From the NCBI GenBank assembly GCA_030950365.1, contig JAUZRQ010000079.1, forward strand, positions 1 through 50,032: DNA of 50,032 nucleotides, read 5' to 3'. This document shows, piece after piece, positions 1-8,378 of the stretch (positions are counted from its first letter, which is position 1; each line of letters opens with the position of its first letter). The position numbers and the translations under genes are program-made. Source of the stretch: Candidatus Zhuqueibacterota bacterium (GTDB taxonomy: Bacteria; Zhuqueibacterota; Zhuqueibacteria; Zhuqueibacterales; Geothermadaptataceae). Below the pieces are notes generated by a model. The model saw only the letters and a program-made list of their open reading frames with translations, ran no database searches and had not been told where the DNA came from.

Positions 1-1908
1 GTGCTCAACGATTTGCAAATGCCGGGCGAGCTCTCCGAGGCCACCTTCCACAATCATCCGGTGGAGGAAGCCAAACTGCGCAACCGCGATTTCCGCCGCC
101 TCGAAGCGCTCGGCTTGCATTTCGCCTTTCTGGATTACTTCGAAGCCGGCGGCATGCCCACCGGCAGCATCAGCGGCATTGTGCGCGATGCTCAGACCCG
201 CAAGCCTATCAACGGCGCCCGCGTAATATTGCTGCCGGACAGTCTGGAATACGTGACCGATACCTGGGACAACGGGCTGTTTGCGTTTCACGATTTACCG
301 CCCGGCCACTATCAGCTCTTCGTCGAAGCGCCGGATTATCTGAACGGAACCGCCGAAACCACCCTCGACAGCAACAGCATCCGGCATGTGGATTTCAATC
401 TGGTGTCTGCCATTCCTCCGAAGGTGATGGCGATCAAACCCAAACATGAAACCGCGGGCGTGGCGCCGTTCGCCAAAGTGTTTGTGAAATTTTCCCAGTC
501 CATGGATGCAGAAAGCGTGCAGCAGGCGTTTCGGCTGGAGCCGCCGGTCGAGGGCACGCTGCTGTCAGACCGGCAGCGGCTGGTGTTCACGTTCGAATCG
601 TTCCATGGCATGCAACCCGGACAAACCTACACGGTGACCATCGCCTCCACGGCGCGCAATGCGTTCGGTCTTCCGTTGGATGGCAACGGCGATGGCATGG
701 GCGGCGATGCGTATGCATTTCGCTTCAGCGTGGCTCCTTTGGACACCACTGTGCCGATGATCATCGATATCGAGCCCGGCCGGCGCGTGCGCAACGTGGA
801 TATGAATCGGCCGATCCGCGTCCAGTTCAGTCGGCCCATGAAACCCGGTTCGGCTATCTGGTCGCAAAACGTGCGCGTCACCAGCAACCGCGGAAAAGTA
901 TCTTATCGGCTGGACTGGCCAAAAGGCGCCGATCAACGCTGGCTGACGCTGATTCCCAACTGGCCGCTGCAACCGGATGCGCGCGTATATATCACCCTGC
1001 GCCGCAGCATCAAAGATGCCAATGGAGCCGGTTTGCTGGAAGAGGTGCTGTGGGAATATTACACCGAGCCGACCTCGGGCAATCCGGAGACAATCTCTGA
1101 TTTCCGCGGCGATGACAATCCGTTCGCCGATCCATTGAGCCAGCCGGCCACGCGTGGGCTCGCGGCCGATTCGCTGGAAATGGCGATCGTTAAACTGCCC
1201 TATTATTTTGTCTCGGGTTCGCTGCGGTTGGCCGCCCGGTTTTCCCAGCCCGATGGCAATCTGCGGCTAACCTTTGCCGCCGGCGATGTGTTCATCGATT
1301 CCACCGATGTGGCGCTGGTTGCGGTGTATGGCGATAGCTCCGGCGCCTGGCTGCGCTGGCTGCTCCATGATGCGGGCCAGGTGTTGTCGTTGCCGGTTCG
1401 CATGGATTGGTGGGGCTGGCGCGTGCTCACCTACCGCGCCGGCGTGGACAGCCTTTTCGATGAAAACGGCCAGGTCCGGTTGCAGGATCGCTCGCGCCTG
1501 CGCTGGCTCGGCTTTGACATCCAGCCGGGCGACGGCAGGTATGTGGAGCTGTATCTGGACAATCTGACAGTGCGCAAGCCGGAAAACGTGGTGGCCGTGG
1601 ATGGAACCAGTCCGCTGCCGCGTTCGTTTGAGGTGATGCTGCCGCAGCCGAATCCGGTGGCGCGCACAGACCGGCCGGTGCGCATCGATTTTGTGCTGCC
1701 AGCGCCGCAAACCGTGCAAGTCACGGTGTACGATGTGCTGGGAAGGAGCCTGTTTTCGCGCGAGCTGGTTCGGCAGCGGGCCGGCCGGCATCGGTTTGAA
1801 TGGCGCTGGCGCACGGAAGACGGCCGGCGCGTCGGGCCGGGGGTGTTTTTTGTGCAGTTCAAAATACAAAACCGTCAGGTGACTCGCAAAATTGTGTTAT
1901 TGCCCTGA
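1..1908 (+). CDS. Secreted multidomain protein with Ig-like domains and type IX sorting tail (5' partial)
   Basis: The gene enters from the left edge, so the GTG at base 1 is probably not the real start. Residues 1-50 (FHNHPVEEAKL, then an FLDYFEAG stretch) look like the end of an enzymatic domain, perhaps an N-acetylmuramoyl-L-alanine amidase; that assignment is weak. Residues about 55-140 (SGIVRDAQTRKPINGARV) form a carboxypeptidase-regulatory-like beta-sandwich. Two SbsA/Big_5-type Ig-like modules follow (about 145-245 and 255-360), recognisable by 'FSQSMD' and 'FSRPMKPGS'. The last 80 residues (PQPNPVARTDRP, VTVYDVLGRSLF, GVFFVQFK, KIVLLP) match the C-terminal domain that directs proteins through type IX secretion. 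Inference: an exported, probably cell-surface protein. The next gene starts 36 bases downstream. Confidence 0.8.
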   Translation: MLNDLQMPGELSEATFHNHPVEEAKLRNRDFRRLEALGLHFAFLDYFEAGGMPTGSISGIVRDAQTRKPINGARVILLPDSLEYVTDTWDNGLFAFHDLPPGHYQLFVEAPDYLNGTAETTLDSNSIRHVDFNLVSAIPPKVMAIKPKHETAGVAPFAKVFVKFSQSMDAESVQQAFRLEPPVEGTLLSDRQRLVFTFESFHGMQPGQTYTVTIASTARNAFGLPLDGNGDGMGGDAYAFRFSVAPLDTTVPMIIDIEPGRRVRNVDMNRPIRVQFSRPMKPGSAIWSQNVRVTSNRGKVSYRLDWPKGADQRWLTLIPNWPLQPDARVYITLRRSIKDANGAGLLEEVLWEYYTEPTSGNPETISDFRGDDNPFADPLSQPATRGLAADSLEMAIVKLPYYFVSGSLRLAARFSQPDGNLRLTFAAGDVFIDSTDVALVAVYGDSSGAWLRWLLHDAGQVLSLPVRMDWWGWRVLTYRAGVDSLFDENGQVRLQDRSRLRWLGFDIQPGDGRYVELYLDNLTVRKPENVVAVDGTSPLPRSFEVMLPQPNPVARTDRPVRIDFVLPAPQTVQVTVYDVLGRSLFSRELVRQRAGRHRFEWRWRTEDGRRVGPGVFFVQFKIQNRQVTRKIVLLP

Positions 1909-1944
1909 ATCCGAATAAAATCCGAGTGTAGGGAGCTGAATCCA

Positions 1945-2892
1945 ATGATGAAAAAAACAGGTTTGATTTTGAGTTTGTTGAGCCTGTCGATGGCCGGTGC
2001 GGCGGCGCAGCCGCGATTGGTGGGAGAGCCGCAGCGCATTACCCCGGCGGGGCAGGCGTTTCAGCAGCCCGTGTGGTCGCCGGATGGCCAGTGGATCGCC
2101 GTCACCGGGCCGCGTTATAACGGCATTTACATCGTTCGGCCGGATGGCCGCGATTTCAAGCGCATCAGCAGCGATGCGGCCGTCGGCTTTCGCATGCAAT
2201 GGTCGCCGGACGGCCGGTTTTTGCTGGGCCGCGCGGCCCGCTGGGAACGCCGTCGGCGCTACAACGCCATCAAAATTTACGACGTGGTCACCGGCAGGGC
2301 ACAGCAGGTTTCCGAGGAGCGCACGTTTATGCCGGCGCTGCCCGTGTGGGCCGGAGGCAATGAGCGCATCGTGCTCTATGCCAACCGCGGACTCGAAGTG
2401 TTCGAGGCGCCGATTCCGGTGGCGCTGAAAAAACGCGCGCCGGTGGCGGTATCCGTGGTGGCGCATGGACAGCAGAGCCTTCAGATTATTTCGCCCGAAG
2501 GCCGGGTCGTCAAAAGCGCCAGGCCGGTGGAAGGCCGCTATTTGAAAGCGGAAGTGTCACCGGACGGTTCCCGGGTGGTGTTTGAGGTGATCGGCGGTCA
2601 TCTGTATGTGATGGATATCGAGAACGAATCGCTGGTGAAATTGGGGGCGGGCGAGAACCCCGTGTGGGCGCCCAATGGTGAGTGGATTTTATGCATGGTG
2701 ACCGAAGACGACGGCCACCGCATTCTGGGCTCGGATCTCTGGGCCATCCGCGCCGATGGCGGTCAGCGGGTGAACCTCACGCAGACGCCCGAGCGGATCG
2801 AAATGGATCCGACCATAGCCCCGGACGGCTCGGCCATGGCTTTCAGTGAGGAGCACAGCCGCGCGGTGTATGTAGTGAAGATTCGGTGGTAG
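1945..2892 (+). CDS. TolB-like WD40/PD40 beta-propeller protein, exported
   Basis: A 315-residue protein with a clear Sec signal peptide (MMKKTGLILSLLSLSMAGAAA, cleavage near residue 22). It carries repeated propeller blades with the PD40 'SPDG' hallmark: WSPDGQWIAV, WSPDGRFLLG, VSPDGSRVVF, a degenerate WAPNGEWIL and IAPDGSAMAF. This is the fold of the TolB C-terminal domain, but the TolB N-terminal domain is absent, so it is a stand-alone periplasmic propeller rather than TolB. It lies 36 bases downstream of the secreted protein and may be co-transcribed. No catalytic residues are evident; a ligand- or protein-binding role is the usual expectation. A hairpin follows the stop codon. Confidence 0.8.
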   Translation: MMKKTGLILSLLSLSMAGAAAQPRLVGEPQRITPAGQAFQQPVWSPDGQWIAVTGPRYNGIYIVRPDGRDFKRISSDAAVGFRMQWSPDGRFLLGRAARWERRRRYNAIKIYDVVTGRAQQVSEERTFMPALPVWAGGNERIVLYANRGLEVFEAPIPVALKKRAPVAVSVVAHGQQSLQIISPEGRVVKSARPVEGRYLKAEVSPDGSRVVFEVIGGHLYVMDIENESLVKLGAGENPVWAPNGEWILCMVTEDDGHRILGSDLWAIRADGGQRVNLTQTPERIEMDPTIAPDGSAMAFSEEHSRAVYVVKIRW

Positions 2893-2908
2893 AAATAGCC
2901 TGAAAAAA

Positions 2909-2931
2909 CCAGGCGCCTCCAGGGTGCCTGG
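2909..2931 (+). terminator. Hairpin after the propeller gene
   Basis: An imperfect inverted repeat (CCAGGCGCCT, then AGGGTGCCTGG) begins 16 bases after the stop codon at 2892 and is followed by GGTTTGT. It belongs to the same recurring 'GGCACC' hairpin family seen elsewhere in the window, so it may be a dispersed repeat serving as a terminator. No strong T-run. Confidence 0.45.
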
Positions 2932-2950
2932 GGTTTGTAGTTTGTGCGAC

Positions 2951-2984
2951 AAAAAAAGCCGCCCGGGTTTGCCGGACGGCTTTT
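2951..2984. terminator. Bidirectional Rho-independent terminator
   Basis: A GC-rich stem (AAAAGCCGCCCGG at 2954-2966 pairing with CCGGACGGCTTTT at 2972-2984, one mismatch) is flanked by a run of seven A on the left and four T on the right. Read on the minus strand it gives a stem followed by T7, directly after the stop of the cytochrome gene. On the plus strand it can close the propeller transcript. Confidence 0.8.
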
Positions 2985-3006
2985 GGCGAGGCGACCGACG
3001 GGGACG

Positions 3007-4296
3007 TTATTTGACCAGAAGCATCTTCTTCGAGTCCACAAAATCGCCGGCCTCAATCCTGTACAGATACACACCGCTGGCCAGAGAAGACGCGTCCAGC
3101 GTCACCTTGTGCGCGCCAGCCGGCATATTCTGATCCATCAGCGTCTTGACCAGTTGGCCGTTCTGCGTGTACAGCTTCAGCACCACGTGGGTGGCCTTTG
3201 GCAAATCAAAGGCAATGGTCGTCGACGGGTTGAACGGGTTCGGGTAATTCTGCATCAGCCGGAATGCCTTCGGCAGCTCGGTCACCTCATCCACACCGGT
3301 CACGATGCCGTTGATGTGAATATCCCTGGTGTAGGTTGCGGCCCAGGCCACATCCTTTTGCGTATGGCAGCCGAGGCACGCGAAGTCCAGTGTCACCGCC
3401 GCATGCCCGTTCTCATCCAGCTGCACGAACTTGCCATCCGGGGTGAACATCGCTTCCCTGGTCACGGCATTGATGTTGATGCCCCAGATGTGAGTCCTGA
3501 CATCGCCCTTCCATCCGTTGCCCACCTGTATGCCGATCGCCGATTTGCTGGCCATGGGCATGTGGCAATCCACACAGGTGATTTTCTTCGGCGAACCGTT
3601 CAGCAGGATTTCATGATTCGGATGGCAGGTTTCGCACGTGGTTTTGATGCCGGACATGCCTTCGCCAGCCGCATCGGCATAGCGCAGCGGTACGTGCGTG
3701 TCGTGGCAGGTGGTGCAGGTGAGGTCCGTGCCCTGGCCATCGCCGTGTTTTGATGTGCGCATTTCATTGAGCTGTTCATGATGCCGGATGAAACCGCCTT
3801 TGGCCGGAATCGCATTCGTGGTGCCGCCCCGCTGGTGGCAATCACCGCAGCGGCTGATGCGCAGATCATCGCCCATGAGCGGGGGCTTCACCGTGCCCGG
3901 ACTGGCCACGTGCTCGCTACCCGGCCCGTGGCAGCCCTCGCAGCGAATGCCCGGTTCGGCAAACGTGCCCAGACTGTCCGCCGCCACGCCGTTCCACGAG
4001 CCTTCCGGTGACGATCCGGTGGTGTGGCATTTGAAGCAATTGTAGTTGTATGTCTTCTCCTCATCCTTGTGATACGGCACCCAGCCACCGTTGGCCAGAT
4101 TGTACTGCGCGGAATCGCCCGCCGTGAAAATGCGGCCGTCCTTTTTCACGAACCGGGCCTTCCATCCGTAACCGCCGATCACGTACGCAAAATCTTCCCA
4201 GGTGGTGTTCGGCGGCGGATTGGGCACGCCCGGACTGGTGTTCTCCGGATAGGTGGGCGGACCGCCCTCGACCTTGTTCAGCCATTTGTGCGGCAA
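3007..4296 (-). pseudogene. Multiheme c-type cytochrome with type IX sorting tail, 5' end lost
   Basis: The reading frame encodes seven CxxCH heme sites (Cys 87, 119, 150, 194, 221, 241, 307), resembling cytochrome c554-like electron carriers. It ends in a type IX sorting domain from about residue 345 (NYPNPFNPSTT, GVYLYRIEAG, KKMLLVK). Hemes plus this tail suggest an extracellular electron-transfer protein. The N-terminus is abnormal: there is no signal peptide, the only start is TTG, and a TAA stop lies three codons upstream. Family members normally have a signal peptide and a further heme motif before the LNKV-like segment found here at residues 6-9. The break lies near 4280-4300, exactly where a truncated histidine kinase starts on the other strand. 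As drawn, the product could not be exported or matured. A rearrangement or a contig mis-join would both explain this. Confidence 0.75.
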
Positions 4297-4298
4297 CC

Positions 4299-4638
4299 GG
4301 GATTATTTTCCATGGCCATCCAGAACCTGATCGACAATGCGATCAAATATTCCGACAGGCGCTCGCCGGTGATCGTGCGTGCCTATAAAGAACATTTGCG
4401 GGTGCATCTGGTGGTGGAGGATTTCGGCATCGGCATTTCCGATGAAGAGAAATCGGCCATCTTCGAGCGGATTTATCGCGGCCGAGCGAACGATACCCTG
4501 GAACCCCGCGGCTTTGGCCTCGGACTCAGTTTCGTGCAGTCCATCGTGACCGCCATGAGCGGCACGATTTCCGTGGAAGACAACCATCCCTGCGGTACTC
4601 GCTTCATCATCACCCTCGATGCCCTTGATTTGAATTGA
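4299..4638 (+). pseudogene. C-terminal ATPase fragment of a sensor histidine kinase
   Basis: From about 4299 the plus strand encodes the HATPase_c domain of a histidine kinase. It shows an N-box (NLIDNAIKYS), G1 box (DFGIGIS), F box (IFERIYRG) and G2 box (GFGLGLSFV), ending in ITLDALDLN and a stop. The phosphoacceptor His/dimerisation domain and any sensor are missing; upstream codons in this frame belong to the antisense of the cytochrome gene. The fragment starts at the same point where the divergent cytochrome gene is broken, so both genes lost their 5' halves at one junction. Alone it could not be a functional kinase. Confidence 0.75.
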
Positions 4639-5605
4639 AAAAAAGACGATTTTCCCTTCCCACATTTTCCGAACCGATCCAAAACCAGCATCGGCGCCCC
4701 GGTTCTACATTCATGGTGCCCCACAGATTTCGCGATTGATTTTCACCGATGGAGTTTGGAAAACGATCTTTGCAGGGGCAGCCCGGGCGCATTAGTCCTC
4801 CTTCCCAGGTTAAATTTGGGAGGAAGGGCTAACCACAGATTTCACTGATTTGCACTGAAGCGTTTTTCGCACTCTGGCAGGGCTTCGGTCCCTGCCAGAG
4901 TGAAACGGCAAAAGCTCAAATTATTCCACGTTCTGGGCGCCCACAAGGGGCGCAGGCTACGTGGCAATAAGCGATTCAGCTTTTGAGACGCTGTAAGCTT
5001 GCTAGTAAGCAGCGAGCCAGATTAGTTTCTGGACCTCCATATTCAAACCCAAATGATAACATTATCGCCATTACACGGTTTGGGGGCTTAATACAACCAC
5101 AACAGGATCAAAATAGCAAAAAAACAGATGATAGAGCTGATATTAAATTTTTTGATCGGGCTACGTCGTCACCATTTTCTGACCGTATGTCTCATATATT
5201 TCTTGCAATTGCCATCATTTCGGCCTATCTTGTTGAACAATGCTGTGAGGCCTGCCTTACCGACGACCTCAACCTTTGAATGCCAGCCATAGTGGCCATT
5301 GGTTTGTAACAAGAGATTCCGGCATGCCTGGCCGCTTTGGTCGCCCGAAAAACAATGCCTGCCATAACGACCATGAGGGAGAAACGCGCCTGCTGCTGTC
5401 TCACCGAGTAGGAAATTGTACGCACGGTACCGGATAATCGACTGCCGCCTGGCCGCTGTGTCATGCCTGCTGGAAATCCCGTGGTGGAAATTGAAGGATG
5501 CGAGGTTTAGCATGGCGGTAGCGCCTGAATGTGTGCCTGCTGCATGGGCAAACCGGCATTCATCCGAAACCGGCAAATAACCAAAGAATCGTTGAAATAT
5601 CAATC
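4639..5605. other. Long stretch without a recognisable gene
   Basis: About 970 bases lie between the kinase fragment and the Ser/Thr kinase gene. Seen here: a weak CTTCCCA/TGGGAGG dyad (4800-4828), a perfect hairpin (4870-4902), an arrangement of TTATTCCACG and CGTGGCAATAA around a 'CCCACAAGGGGCG' core (4921-4970), and a lower-GC part (4980-5280). The lower-GC part has an open frame of 98 codons that I cannot match to a family. 5280-5530 contains repeated CATGCCTG-like words but no convincing coding frame. Confidence 0.5.
4870..4902. repeat. Perfect 13-bp inverted repeat
   Basis: CACTCTGGCAGGG (4870-4882) and CCCTGCCAGAGTG (4890-4902) are exact reverse complements around the 7-base loop CTTCGGT. 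The stem extends outward imperfectly through CGTTT/AAACG. It has no T-run on either side, so it is not a standard intrinsic terminator; a REP-like or structured RNA element is possible. Confidence 0.7.
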
Positions 5606-7921
5606 ATGCATGAAAATAAAATCTTGCATTATGCCATTCTCGAAAAGCTCGGCGAAGGCGGCATGGGGGTGGTGTACAAAGCCCTGGATACCAAATTGGA
5701 CCGCACGGTGGCGATCAAGTTTCTGCCCGGTCACATCGGCGCTGATGCGGAGGAGCGCAAGCGGTTCGAGATCGAAGCCAAAGCCGCGGCGGCTCTGAAT
5801 CACCCGAACATTACCACCATCCACGCCATCGAGGAGCACAGCGGCGAGATGTTCATCGTGATGGAATATATCGAGGGGCGGGAATTGCGGGACATTGTTG
5901 AGGCGGCAGGCCCGCCCACCCCGGCGGATGCCATGGACTTCGCCATGCAAATTGCCGCGGGCCTGCAGGCGGCGCATGAAAAGGGCATCGTGCACCGCGA
6001 TATCAAATCGGCGAACATCATGGTCACGCCCTCCGGTCGGGTCAAAGTCATGGATTTCGGGCTGGCGAAAATCGGCGCCGGCGCGCAGTTGACCCGGGAA
6101 CAATCGACCCTCGGCACCGTGGCGTACATGTCGCCGGAGCAGACGCGCGGCGAACCGGTCGATCACCGCACCGACATCTGGGCGTTTGGGGTGGTGTTGT
6201 ACGAAATGCTCACCGGCGAGCTGCCCTTCAAAGGCGATTACGAGCAGGCGACGATCTATTCGATTTTGAATGAAGAGCCGGAATACCCCGGCGATCTGCC
6301 ATCTCGCTGGAAAGCCATTTTGCAAAGAGCGCTGGCCAAAGACCGCAATAGGCGCTACTCGCAAATCAACGAATTAATGCAGGAGCTGGGCGCCGCATCC
6401 GCAGGCACCGAGAACAGCCGTTCCACAACCTCGCCGCCGGTTCGCATGCGGCGCAGGTGGGCCTTTTCCCTCGGCGGAGCCGTACTTGCGCTGCTAATGT
6501 TGGCGGTCTGGTTCCTGCGCCCCGGCAGCATGCAGCAGCCGGCGATTCATTCGATCGCGGTGCTGCCGCTGACCAACCTGTCCGGTGATCCGGCACAGGA
6601 CTATTTCTCCGACGGAATGACCGAGGCGCTGATTACCGATCTGTCGAAAATCCGCGCGCTGAAAGTCATTTCCCGCACGTCGGTCATGCCGTACAAAAAT
6701 GCGACCGAGTCGCTGCCCGAGATTGCCCGCAAGCTGGGCGTGCAGGCGATCATTGAGGGCTCGGTGATGCGGGATGGCCAGCGCATACGCATCAGCGCCC
6801 AGCTCATTGACGCCAAAAACGACCGTCACCTGTGGGCGCAGAGCTACGAACGCAATCTGGCGGATGTGTTTGCCCTGCAGCGCGACATCGCGCAGGCCAT
6901 TGCGGCGCAGGTGCGCGTGACCCTGACCCCGGGCGAGCAGAAACAGCTCGAAGAGGTAAAAACCATCGCCCCCGAGGCTTACGAGGCCTACCTGAAAGGC
7001 GTGTATTACGACATCAAATACAACCCCTCGGATTTCCTCAAAAGCCTGGATTATTTTTCCAGAGCCGTGAAAATCGAGCCGGACTTCACCCAGGGCTATA
7101 TCGGCATCGTACGGGCGGCCACGGGATTGATGGACGTCGGCAGCCTGCCTTTCAGCGAGCTCTATTCCATCGGCAAAGCCGCTCTCGATAAGGCCATGCA
7201 GCTCGGCGATTCCCGCGCCGAAGTGCTCAGTATTCTCGGTCGATTCAAACACGTGGCCGAATGGGACTGGGCAGGCGCCGAAGAGGCGTTCCGCAAATCG
7301 CTGGTATTGAATCCCAACATGTCGAACACCTACTTTGATTACGCCAGCTTTCTGATCGGCATGGGCCGCGGGGAGGAATCCCTGGCCATGATCCAGAAAG
7401 CGCGGGCGCTCGATCCCCTGAATGCGGGCACCAACAATGATGTGGGTTGGCTTTTATACATGAACCGGCGCTATGATGAGGCGATCCGGGAGTACCGCCA
7501 CAATCTGGAAATGTATCCGAATTTTGTAATGTCGCACCGGGAGTTGAGCTGGGTGTATGCGAAAAAATCGTTGTTTGCCGAGGCGATCGCATCGGCGCAG
7601 AGAGCGCTGGAGCTGGAGCGCAGTTCCTACAATCTGGCGCAGCTCGCCAACGTTACCGCGATGGCAGGCAATCGGGAGGAGAGCCTGCGAGTCCTCGATG
7701 AGCTTTTCGCGCGGCAGGATTCCGACCCGGTTGCCGCTTATGAATTTGCCATGATTTACTCCTCCCTCGGCGATGTTGATAAATCGTTTGAATGGCTGGA
7801 GAAATCCTATCAGGAGCACTCGGGCTGGCCTTTCCTGATCAAGGCCGATCCTCTGGCCGATCCGCTGCGGTCAGATCCGCGCTTCGGCCCATTTTTGAAG
7901 CGGTTCGGACTGGAGCATTAA
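5606..7921 (+). CDS. Membrane-anchored Ser/Thr protein kinase with TolB-like and TPR domains
   Basis: The start is placed at ATG 5606 (MHENKILHYAI), just before the kinase fold; an in-frame ATG 25 codons upstream adds only low-complexity residues. Residues 9-265 are a Hanks-type kinase: glycine loop GEGGMGVVY, invariant Lys38, HRDIKSANIM with catalytic Asp132, DFGLAK at 150, and SPEQ. All key residues are present. A single transmembrane helix sits at about 283-305. It is followed by a TolB-like/FlgO-like domain (IAVLPLTNLSGD; about 315-450) and TPR-type helical repeats (about 455-760). The topology puts the kinase in the cytoplasm and the TPR part outside the inner membrane. This is a signalling protein of the type common in environmental bacteria; substrates cannot be read from the sequence. 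No neighbouring phosphatase is seen. Confidence 0.9.
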   Translation: MHENKILHYAILEKLGEGGMGVVYKALDTKLDRTVAIKFLPGHIGADAEERKRFEIEAKAAAALNHPNITTIHAIEEHSGEMFIVMEYIEGRELRDIVEAAGPPTPADAMDFAMQIAAGLQAAHEKGIVHRDIKSANIMVTPSGRVKVMDFGLAKIGAGAQLTREQSTLGTVAYMSPEQTRGEPVDHRTDIWAFGVVLYEMLTGELPFKGDYEQATIYSILNEEPEYPGDLPSRWKAILQRALAKDRNRRYSQINELMQELGAASAGTENSRSTTSPPVRMRRRWAFSLGGAVLALLMLAVWFLRPGSMQQPAIHSIAVLPLTNLSGDPAQDYFSDGMTEALITDLSKIRALKVISRTSVMPYKNATESLPEIARKLGVQAIIEGSVMRDGQRIRISAQLIDAKNDRHLWAQSYERNLADVFALQRDIAQAIAAQVRVTLTPGEQKQLEEVKTIAPEAYEAYLKGVYYDIKYNPSDFLKSLDYFSRAVKIEPDFTQGYIGIVRAATGLMDVGSLPFSELYSIGKAALDKAMQLGDSRAEVLSILGRFKHVAEWDWAGAEEAFRKSLVLNPNMSNTYFDYASFLIGMGRGEESLAMIQKARALDPLNAGTNNDVGWLLYMNRRYDEAIREYRHNLEMYPNFVMSHRELSWVYAKKSLFAEAIASAQRALELERSSYNLAQLANVTAMAGNREESLRVLDELFARQDSDPVAAYEFAMIYSSLGDVDKSFEWLEKSYQEHSGWPFLIKADPLADPLRSDPRFGPFLKRFGLEH

Positions 7922-8378
7922 CGAGCCGCGCTTTTTGATCAGGCCTGCAGCCCGCATGATTTTGCTGAACACGGCGCAGTGAGATTGAACGATCGGTGCG
8001 GCCGGCATGGCAGGTTTATCGCTAATAGGAATGTGACGCATCGTAAAATGTGTTGAATTTTCTGCAAATTGGGAAATAATGTTGGTATTTACTCAGTCAG
8101 AGCCGATAAAAAATACGTGATCCGCCAGGCAGTGATTCTGTGGAGCCTTCGAGCCGAGTGGGCGTTGGCCGCAGAATTTGACCAGTCGCAGAGGGAATGA
8201 CCGCAAGCGCAAAAAAAGACTTACTGATATATAAAAAAGGGGGGAGCAACTTCGTGAAAACCATCCTGCCGCAACTGTGCCGCAGGGACTACGATCGGAT
8301 ACGGGATGGGAGGAAGAAGAAGGGATCGAAAGCTAAAAAGCAACAGCCATCCAGTAACCAACAGGAAAGGCCTGCACG
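7922..8378. other. Intergenic region, nothing recognised
   Basis: About 455 bases between the kinase and the LVIVD-repeat gene contain no convincing coding frame. The only clear element is a ribosome-binding-like AGGAAAGG about 10 bases before the ATG at 8379. Confidence 0.5.

Noticed and set aside
3778-4045. Plus-strand open frames inside the cytochrome gene
   Set aside because: Antisense to CxxCH-bearing sequence; no coding evidence.
4983-5279. 98-codon plus-strand frame in the gene-free stretch
   Set aside because: No family match, no clear ribosome site and mixed composition; left within the intergenic description.
5169-5603. 144-codon minus-strand frame upstream of the Ser/Thr kinase
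   Set aside because: No ribosome site or domain; it spans repeat-like CATGCCTG words and overlaps the kinase leader.
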